From Amycolatopsis alba DSM 44262 (GTDB taxonomy: Bacteria > Actinomycetota > Actinomycetes > Mycobacteriales > Pseudonocardiaceae), in the NCBI RefSeq assembly GCF_000384215.1, contig NZ_KB913032.1, positions 4,171,665 through 4,235,664 on the forward strand: 64,000 nt of DNA. The letters are read 5' to 3'. Of this stretch, positions 59,576 through 64,000 are shown piece after piece; within the stretch, counting starts at the first letter, position 1; every line of letters starts with the position of its first letter. The position numbers were made by a program, and so were the translations under genes. Below the pieces are notes generated by a model. That model searched no databases, was not told where the DNA came from, and saw nothing but the letters and a program-made list of their open reading frames with translations.

Positions 59576-60874
59576 GTGGAGCAACTGACGCCCGCCAAGG
59601 TGACCCCAGCCGATCCGCCAGGTGGAACAGCCGCCGAGGAGGAGAAGCGCCGCGGCCTGCGCAAGATGAAGATGGTCGCGCTGTCGTTCCTGCTCGGCGC
59701 CACGGTGATCTTCCTGCTGACCAGCTGGGCCGAGGCCGCGGGCTGGCCGGCCTGGGTCGGCTACGTCCGCGCCGCCGCCGAAGCCGGGATGGTCGGCGCG
59801 CTCGCCGACTGGTTCGCGGTGACGGCGCTGTTCCGGCATCCGCTGCGGATCAAGATCCCGCACACCGCGATCATCCCGAACAAGAAGGACGCGCTGGGCA
59901 GCAGCCTCGGTGACTTCGTCGGCTCGAACTTCCTCTCCGAATCCGTGATCCGCGAGAAACTGAGCCGGGTCGAGGTCTCGAAGCGGCTCGGCGGCTGGCT
60001 TTCGCAGCCGCGGAACGCCGAACGCGTGACCTCCGAACTCGCCACCGTCGTACGGGCCGCGGTCAAGGTGCTCCGCGACGAAGACGTCCAGGCGATCATG
60101 GAACAGGCCGTGGTCAAGCGGATCGTGGACAAGCCGTGGGGCCCGCCGCTCGGCAAGATCCTGGAAGGCGTGTTCGCCGACGGGGCGCACCACAAACTGG
60201 TCGACCTGATGTGCGACCGCGCCTACGAATGGGTGCGGGACAACCACACGACGATGCTGCGCGTGGTCTCCGACCGGGCGCCGAGCTGGTCGCCGAAGTT
60301 CGTCGACGAGATGCTCGCGGACAAGGTCTACGGCGAGGTGCTGTCCTTCGTGTGGGCGGTGAAGACCGACGTCAACCACCCCATGCGGCTGGCGGTGGAC
60401 AAGTTCCTCGGCGAATTCGCCATCGACCTGCAGACCAACCCCGAGGTGATGGCCCGCGCCGAGCAGGTCAAGGCCCAGATGCTCGGGCACGACGAGGTGC
60501 AGAAGCTGATCGGCTCGGCGTGGGCGACGGCGAAGGAGATGCTGCTCAACGCCGCCGAGGACCCGTCGAGCGAGCTGCGGCGCCGCGTGCGCACCGGACT
60601 CGAGACGCTGGGCGGCCGCCTGGTCTCCGATGACCAGATCCGGTCCAAAGTGGACACCTGGGTGGAGGGTGCGGCGGCCTATCTGGTCACGCATTACTCC
60701 AAGGAGATCACCACGATCATCACCGACACCGTGGAGCGCTGGGACGCCGAGGAGACGTCGCGCAAGATCGAACTCCAGGTGGGCCGGGATCTGCAGTTCA
60801 TCCGGATCAACGGCACGGTGGTCGGCGCGCTCGCCGGGCTGGTCATCTACGCGGTCGCGCAGCTGCTCTTCTGA
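59576..60874 (+). CDS. DUF445 membrane protein
   Basis: 432 residues. It has one helix near 33-52, a second close by (VGYVRAAAEAGMVGALADWF) with the DUF445 motif ADWFAVTALFRHPL, a long helical cytoplasmic domain, and a C-terminal helix (VVGALAGLVIYAVAQLLF). This is the DUF445 layout seen across bacteria; function unknown. GTG 59576 is six bases after GACAAT, so it is probably leaderless. Confidence 0.92.
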   Translation: MEQLTPAKVTPADPPGGTAAEEEKRRGLRKMKMVALSFLLGATVIFLLTSWAEAAGWPAWVGYVRAAAEAGMVGALADWFAVTALFRHPLRIKIPHTAIIPNKKDALGSSLGDFVGSNFLSESVIREKLSRVEVSKRLGGWLSQPRNAERVTSELATVVRAAVKVLRDEDVQAIMEQAVVKRIVDKPWGPPLGKILEGVFADGAHHKLVDLMCDRAYEWVRDNHTTMLRVVSDRAPSWSPKFVDEMLADKVYGEVLSFVWAVKTDVNHPMRLAVDKFLGEFAIDLQTNPEVMARAEQVKAQMLGHDEVQKLIGSAWATAKEMLLNAAEDPSSELRRRVRTGLETLGGRLVSDDQIRSKVDTWVEGAAAYLVTHYSKEITTIITDTVERWDAEETSRKIELQVGRDLQFIRINGTVVGALAGLVIYAVAQLLF

Positions 60875-60914
60875 GGCTTCGGCTTATACCACACTCCGGA
60901 GGCCTCACCCGGAG

Positions 60915-60954
60915 TTGTCCACAGGAAGTGGAGTCATCCCCAGGGTTATCCACA
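60915..60954 (+). promoter_or_regulatory. Two DnaA-box-like sequences
   Basis: TTGTCCACA (60915-60923) and TTATCCACA (60946-60954) are in the same direction. The second is the exact consensus box. Both follow CCGGAG-type context as at 37615. No replication gene is nearby. Confidence 0.45.
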
Positions 60955-61049
60955 GCTTTTCACGTCTTTGGCCTAACGGTGTGCACAACCCCTGGGGGTA
61001 ACTCGGGGGTGGGTGACCCCACAACTTGTGTTCGGTGGCGTCCGCGAAA

Positions 61050-61104
61050 GTCCGTGAAGGCCTCCTTGAGGGACTCAGAGTCCCTCAAGGAGGCCTTCAC
61101 GGAC
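61050..61104. repeat. Perfect 55-bp palindrome
   Basis: Two 27-bp arms (61050-61076 and 61078-61104) around a single A. The outer part is GTCCGTGAAGGCCTCCTT and the inner part GAGGGACTC. No mismatch. It shares the TGAAGGCCTCCTT core with the element at 36031. It may be a cruciform-forming or terminator-like repeat. Confidence 0.9.
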
Positions 61105-61150
61105 TGCGCCCGGCCTCGGGACGGGCCTCGGTAGCCGGGGTGAAGGCGTG

Positions 61151-61300
61151 ACTTGCGTGATCAGGCGCCGCACTCGCGTGCTTGGAGACGGGACTCGCGG
61201 GCTTTAAGGCGGAACTCGCGTGTTTGAAGCCGTGACGTCTCCAAGCACGCGAGTCCCGTCTCCAAGCACGTGACTGACGGGCCCGAGCACGTGAGTTCCG
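61151..61300. repeat. Array of seven 21-bp units (four direct, three inverted)
   Basis: Units 1-4 at 61151, 61172, 61193 and 61214, each 21 bases and starting ACT(C/T)GCG. A 3-base ACG spacer follows. Units 5-7 at 61238, 61259 and 61280 are the same unit on the other strand. A 23-bp perfect inverted repeat is shared by 61177-61199 and 61248-61270. It is a stretch with no gene, between DUF445 and the CGNR gene. Confidence 0.85.
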
Positions 61301-61340
61301 CGTGTCTCACCGCCGCAAGTGGTCGACCAAGTGCGGGGTT

Positions 61341-61808
61341 TCAGGTCGAGACGTCCGCGGTGCGCGCCCGCCAGGTCCGCGCCTTCTCCCGGTTCCCGCA
61401 CGACCGCATGGAGCACCACGTCCTCGACCGGTTGCGCGATTCGTCGTAGAACGCCCACAGGCAGTCGTCCGCCGGGCAGATCTTGAGCCGGATCCACTCG
61501 CCGAGCACGGTCAGCCGGGTCGACGCCGCCATCACCGCTTCGTTGACCGTTTCCGCGACCAGGAGCGGGCCGTCCGGGCCGAGGACGATCTCCGTCGGCG
61601 CGCGCAGGCCGAGCCGGGGCAGCCGCGGGTCGCCGAGCGCCGCCCGCAGCGCGTCCCGTGTTTCGCGTGCGGCCGCGGGGGTGTCCGCGCGCAGCCGGTG
61701 ATCTCGTGCCCAGCGTTGCCAGGTCTCCAGATCGTCCAGGAGGTCGGCGCCGCGTTCGACGCTCACCGTGTTCAAAAACTCGACCACCAGGGACGCGTCG
61801 GTGTTCAC
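61341..61808 (-). CDS. CGNR zinc-finger protein (ABATE domain)
   Basis: 155 residues. LKICPADDCLWAFYDES and TWCSMRSCGNREKAR hold the four cysteines and the name-giving CGNR. The N-terminal ABATE-type domain is EFLNTV. These proteins are presumed regulators. GTG 61808 is six bases after TACACT on the minus strand, so it is probably leaderless. It faces the VOC gene across a 92-base gap. Confidence 0.93.
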   Translation of the reverse strand: MNTDASLVVEFLNTVSVERGADLLDDLETWQRWARDHRLRADTPAAARETRDALRAALGDPRLPRLGLRAPTEIVLGPDGPLLVAETVNEAVMAASTRLTVLGEWIRLKICPADDCLWAFYDESRNRSRTWCSMRSCGNREKARTWRARTADVST

Positions 61809-61831
61809 CTCCCCAGTGTACGGGCGGGACC

Positions 61832-61854
61832 GGTTGTCATCGGCTCCGATAACC
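61832..61854. promoter_or_regulatory. Inverted repeat in the CGNR/VOC divergent region
   Basis: GGTT(GTC)ATCGG-CT-CCGATAACC pairs over 9 bases with one 3-base bulge. It is placed between the two start sites and could be the CGNR operator. A plus-strand CATAAT at 61856-61861 is a -10 candidate for the VOC gene. Confidence 0.4.
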
Positions 61855-61900
61855 TACATAATCGTTTCACTGGTTACTCGATCATCCTGGAGGCTGAATC

Positions 61901-62269
61901 ATGGGTGCGGTACCGACCTTCGGCGCGGTGGCCCTCGACTGCCCGGACCCGGTCGCGCTGGCGGAGTTCTACCGCGAGCTGCTGGACTGGAAGGCGGCCG
62001 ACGTCGCCGAGGACGGGCATTGGGTGACCCTGCGGAACCCGGAGGGCGGCGCGCGGTTCTCGTTCCAGCGCGTGCCGGACTACCGGCCGCCCGCTTGGCC
62101 GTCCGCGGAGAACCCGCAGCAGGCGCACGTCGATCTCGACGTCACCGACCTGGAAGCCGCTCACGAGCGTGCGCTGGCCATCGGCGCGAAGCTGCTCGAC
62201 GACGGCCCGGAGACCTTCAGGGTGTACGCGGATCCGGCCGGGCACCCGTTTTGCCTGTGCGCCTGCTGA
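61901..62269 (+). CDS. VOC-family (glyoxalase-like) protein
   Basis: 122 residues with FGAVALDCPDPVALAEFYRE and VYADPAGHPFCLC, the two halves of a glyoxalase/bleomycin-resistance fold (Glyoxalase_6 type). Metal and substrate are unknown. ATG 61901 is six bases after GGAGG. It is divergent from the CGNR regulator, which may control it. Confidence 0.92.
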   Translation: MGAVPTFGAVALDCPDPVALAEFYRELLDWKAADVAEDGHWVTLRNPEGGARFSFQRVPDYRPPAWPSAENPQQAHVDLDVTDLEAAHERALAIGAKLLDDGPETFRVYADPAGHPFCLCAC

Positions 62270-62289
62270 CCTCGGGCCCGAAAAATGCG

Positions 62290-62302
62290 TAATCTCTGAT
62301 AC
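62290..62302 (+). promoter_or_regulatory. Leaderless -10 of the zinc-ribbon gene
   Basis: TAATCT (62290-62295) is seven bases before GTG 62303, with no ribosome site between. Confidence 0.45.
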
Positions 62303-62674
62303 GTGATTTGTCCGAAGTGTCAGAACGCCATGAAGACCGTCGACAAGAACGGCATCCACATCGACCAGTGCCAGGGATGCCGCGGCATCTTCCTGGACAG
62401 GGGCGAGCTGGAGGCCATCGCCGGTGCCGAGAACTCGTACTACGGCGGGCACCAGCCTCCGCCGTATCAGGGAGGTGGGCACGCGCCGGCGCCGCACTAC
62501 GGCCGTCCGGACTCCCCGCGACCGCATCGCGGCGGGTACGCGGACTCGCCGAAGGGCTACCGGGGCGGTTACGCCGACTCGCCCAAGGGATACCGCGGTG
62601 GCTACGCGGACTCGCCGCACGGGTACGGCCACAAGCGTCGTAAGGGCGGCTTCCTCGAGGGTCTCTTCGACTGA
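62303..62674 (+). CDS. TFIIB-type zinc-ribbon protein with RGGYADSP repeats
   Basis: 123 residues. An N-terminal zinc ribbon (CPKC at 3-6 and CQGC near 23-26) of the zf-TFIIB group and FLDRGELEAI. A low-complexity tail follows with RGGYADSP repeated at least three times (Tyr/Gly/Ser). The tail could mediate self-association or RNA binding. It starts leaderless with GTG and ends two bases before the next gene. Confidence 0.88.
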   Translation: MICPKCQNAMKTVDKNGIHIDQCQGCRGIFLDRGELEAIAGAENSYYGGHQPPPYQGGGHAPAPHYGRPDSPRPHRGGYADSPKGYRGGYADSPKGYRGGYADSPHGYGHKRRKGGFLEGLFD

Positions 62675-62676
62675 CC

Positions 62677-63351
62677 GTGGTCCTCGATCTCAAGATCTGC
62701 CCGGCCTGCGGTGATCGCGCCGAACGGCCACGAGTCGAGAGCGGGCTGCTGGTGTGCGCGGAATGCGCGCACCGGTGGCCGTTCCGGCGGCTGCCGCTGC
62801 TCGCGCTGACCGGGCCGAGCGGGGCGGGCAAGTCGACGGTCGGGCCGCTGCTGGCGCGTCGTCTCGGCGACCTCGCGCTCGTGGTCGAGCAGGACGTGCT
62901 GTGGACCGGGGCGTTGCGCGACGACGTCCCCGGACATCCCGCGTTCCGCTCGACCTGGCTGCGGATGGCGGCGATGCTGCACCAGAACGGGCGGCCGGTC
63001 GTGCTCTGCGGCACTGTCGCGCCGCCCGAGTTCGAGCGGCTGCCCGAGCGCGTCTTCTTCTCCGGCATCCACTATCTGGCGCTCGTCAGCGAGCCCGAAG
63101 CCCTGCGCAAACGCTTGCTGGCGCGCCCGGCCTGGCGCGAGTGGGACGAGGAACGGGTCGAGGAGATGCTGGAGTTCAACGACTGGCTGCGCCGGGAAGC
63201 GCCGTCGATGGATCCGCCGGTCGAGCTGTTCGACACCACCCGCATCCCGGTGGACGCCGCCGTCGACCACGTCGAGTCGTGGGTGCGGCGCCTGCTTCAA
63301 GGGCAGAGCGGCCAGGTGCGGCCATCGGGCGAGTCGAGCCAGATCACCTGA
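62677..63351 (+). CDS. Zinc-ribbon P-loop kinase-like protein
   Basis: 224 residues. The N-terminal CPAC (residues 9-12) and CAEC form a zinc ribbon, and the kinase core has Walker A TGPSGAGKST and a Walker-B-like VVLCGTVAPPE. The fold resembles small nucleoside or gluconate-type kinases. The zinc ribbon echoes that of the preceding gene, so the two may act together. The 3' end overlaps the convergent methyltransferase gene by 55 bp. Confidence 0.82.
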   Translation: MVLDLKICPACGDRAERPRVESGLLVCAECAHRWPFRRLPLLALTGPSGAGKSTVGPLLARRLGDLALVVEQDVLWTGALRDDVPGHPAFRSTWLRMAAMLHQNGRPVVLCGTVAPPEFERLPERVFFSGIHYLALVSEPEALRKRLLARPAWREWDEERVEEMLEFNDWLRREAPSMDPPVELFDTTRIPVDAAVDHVESWVRRLLQGQSGQVRPSGESSQIT

Positions 63352-64000
63352 TCCTCGCCGTCGAGGCTGAGCCCGAACCGGTCCCGCCACGGCTGACCGA
63401 GTTCCAGCCATTCCTCGTGGGCGCGTTCGACGTTCGCCCACAGCCGCCGCGGGCCGCCTTCGGCCACTTCGAACTCGCCGCCGGTCTGCCGATGCCGTAC
63501 CCATGAGCCGTCCGGATGGACCAGTGCGGTGCGCTGGCCTTCCCGCAACGCCGTCACGCCAGGGAGCTGGAGCCCGGCGAAGAACTCGAAGCGGCTGCGG
63601 ACTTCGGTGATCACGCCCAGCGGCAGCGGTGTCGGCCGCCAGGCGATGTCGCCGTCCGGCATCTTCGACGGCCTGAACCGGTGTGCGCGCAGCGGCATGA
63701 AGCGACCGTCGCGCGCCAGCACGCGTCCGTGGCCCGTCGCGCCCTCGCCCGCGACGATGCGGACCAGCCCGCCGCCGATCGGCCGGTTCAGCGTGGTGAC
63801 GATCAAACCGCCCGGCACCGTCTGTTCCAGCCACGCGGGCGGGATCGACGACACCGAACACGTGCAGATCACCCGGTCGTAGAGCACGCCCGCCGGGAAG
63901 CCCTGAGCGCCGTCGGCAGCGGCGCACGAGGGCGCGTACCCCGCCTCCGCGAGCCGCTTGCGGGCGGCGTCGACCAGTTCCGGGTCGATGTCCACTGTGT
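63297..64000 (-). CDS. Protein-L-isoaspartate methyltransferase-like protein (C-terminal part)
   Basis: The gene runs off the right edge; about 232 residues are visible. VDIDPELVDAARKRLAEAGY is the SAM-ribose loop of PCMT-type methyltransferases, and DRVICTCSVSSIPPAWLEQT is the next motif. The C-terminal domain is longer than in plain PCMT. Such proteins are found in actinomycete ATP-grasp/RiPP clusters, but no precursor is visible in this window. The true start is outside the window. Confidence 0.85.
   Translation of the reverse strand, partial: TVDIDPELVDAARKRLAEAGYAPSCAAADGAQGFPAGVLYDRVICTCSVSSIPPAWLEQTVPGGLIVTTLNRPIGGGLVRIVAGEGATGHGRVLARDGRFMPLRAHRFRPSKMPDGDIAWRPTPLPLGVITEVRSRFEFFAGLQLPGVTALREGQRTALVHPDGSWVRHRQTGGEFEVAEGGPRRLWANVERAHEEWLELGQPWRDRFGLSLDGEDQVIWLDSPDGRTWPLCP

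Noticed and set aside
61151..61300. CRISPR array
   Set aside because: Units are contiguous 21-mers with no unique spacers and half are inverted; no cas genes.

Overview
The window is high-GC actinobacterial chromosome with frequent GTG and TTG starts. An organism of the order Pseudonocardiales, probably Amycolatopsis or a close relative, is suggested by the glnX-glnH-pknG locus with type VII secretion (ESX/EspG) genes inside it, the Scr1-type XRE regulator near a DUF397 protein, DUF3558 lipoproteins, SAM-methyltransferase paralogues of the DUF574 type, and many predicted leaderless promoters. This is an inference from gene content. No transposase, integrase, phage module, CRISPR array or rRNA was seen, so this looks like ordinary chromosome rather than a mobile island.

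Layout. 1-6.4 kb: end of an ABC exporter gene, a thioesterase and an iron-dependent dehydrogenase, a divergent ThDP-dependent enzyme, a small orphan gene, the first cold-shock gene with a long leader, and an AcoX/NAD-kinase-like protein. 6.4-8.4 kb: a NarL-type two-component pair behind a 40-residue membrane peptide. 8.4-17 kb: glnX-glnH and pknG, separated by a four-gene ESX-type operon on the other strand. 17-24 kb: thioesterase and MHS transporter, a sigma/anti-sigma-like operon, an L,D-transpeptidase, the second cold-shock gene, and small regulators. 25.0-25.4 kb: tRNA-Glu, tRNA-Asp and tRNA-Phe. 25.5-33.4 kb: a MacA/MacB-like export operon, an arylamine N-acetyltransferase and a PAS-GGDEF-EAL protein. 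34-38 kb: ferredoxin reductase, a ClpC2-like autoregulator, and gnd. 38-44 kb: HxlR regulator and oxidoreductase, an MBL hydrolase, XRE regulator, two methyltransferase paralogues, and DUF397. 44-47.6 kb: a four-gene extracytoplasmic/membrane cluster with CopC/YtkA-like parts. 47.7-52.2 kb: amidase-TetR-MpaB operon opposite a D-cysteine desulfhydrase-like gene. 52.2-56 kb: PP2C-like phosphatase, a split HTH / Clp-N gene pair, and a YczE-MocR divergon. 56-64 kb: secreted repeat-rich protein, sigma factor, aminotransferase, DUF445 protein, a repeat-rich gap, CGNR regulator, VOC protein, zinc-ribbon genes, and a partial PCMT-like methyltransferase.

The strongest regulatory signal is shared by two loci 18 kb apart (35.2 kb and 53.0 kb). 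Each encodes an HTH plus Clp N-domain module, fused in one gene and split in two at the other. Each has two copies of a GTCAAC-N4/5-GTTGAC palindrome. At both loci the upstream palindrome supplies the -35 hexamer, the downstream palindrome supplies the -10, the spacing is 17 bp, and the second palindrome ends exactly 3 bases before the ATG. That is the design of an autorepressed leaderless promoter. Other non-coding signals of note are a stem-loop conserved in the leaders of both cold-shock genes, a run of six hairpins at 56.0-56.3 kb, a perfect 55-bp palindrome at 61.05 kb, and seven 21-bp units (four direct, three inverted) at 61.15-61.30 kb.
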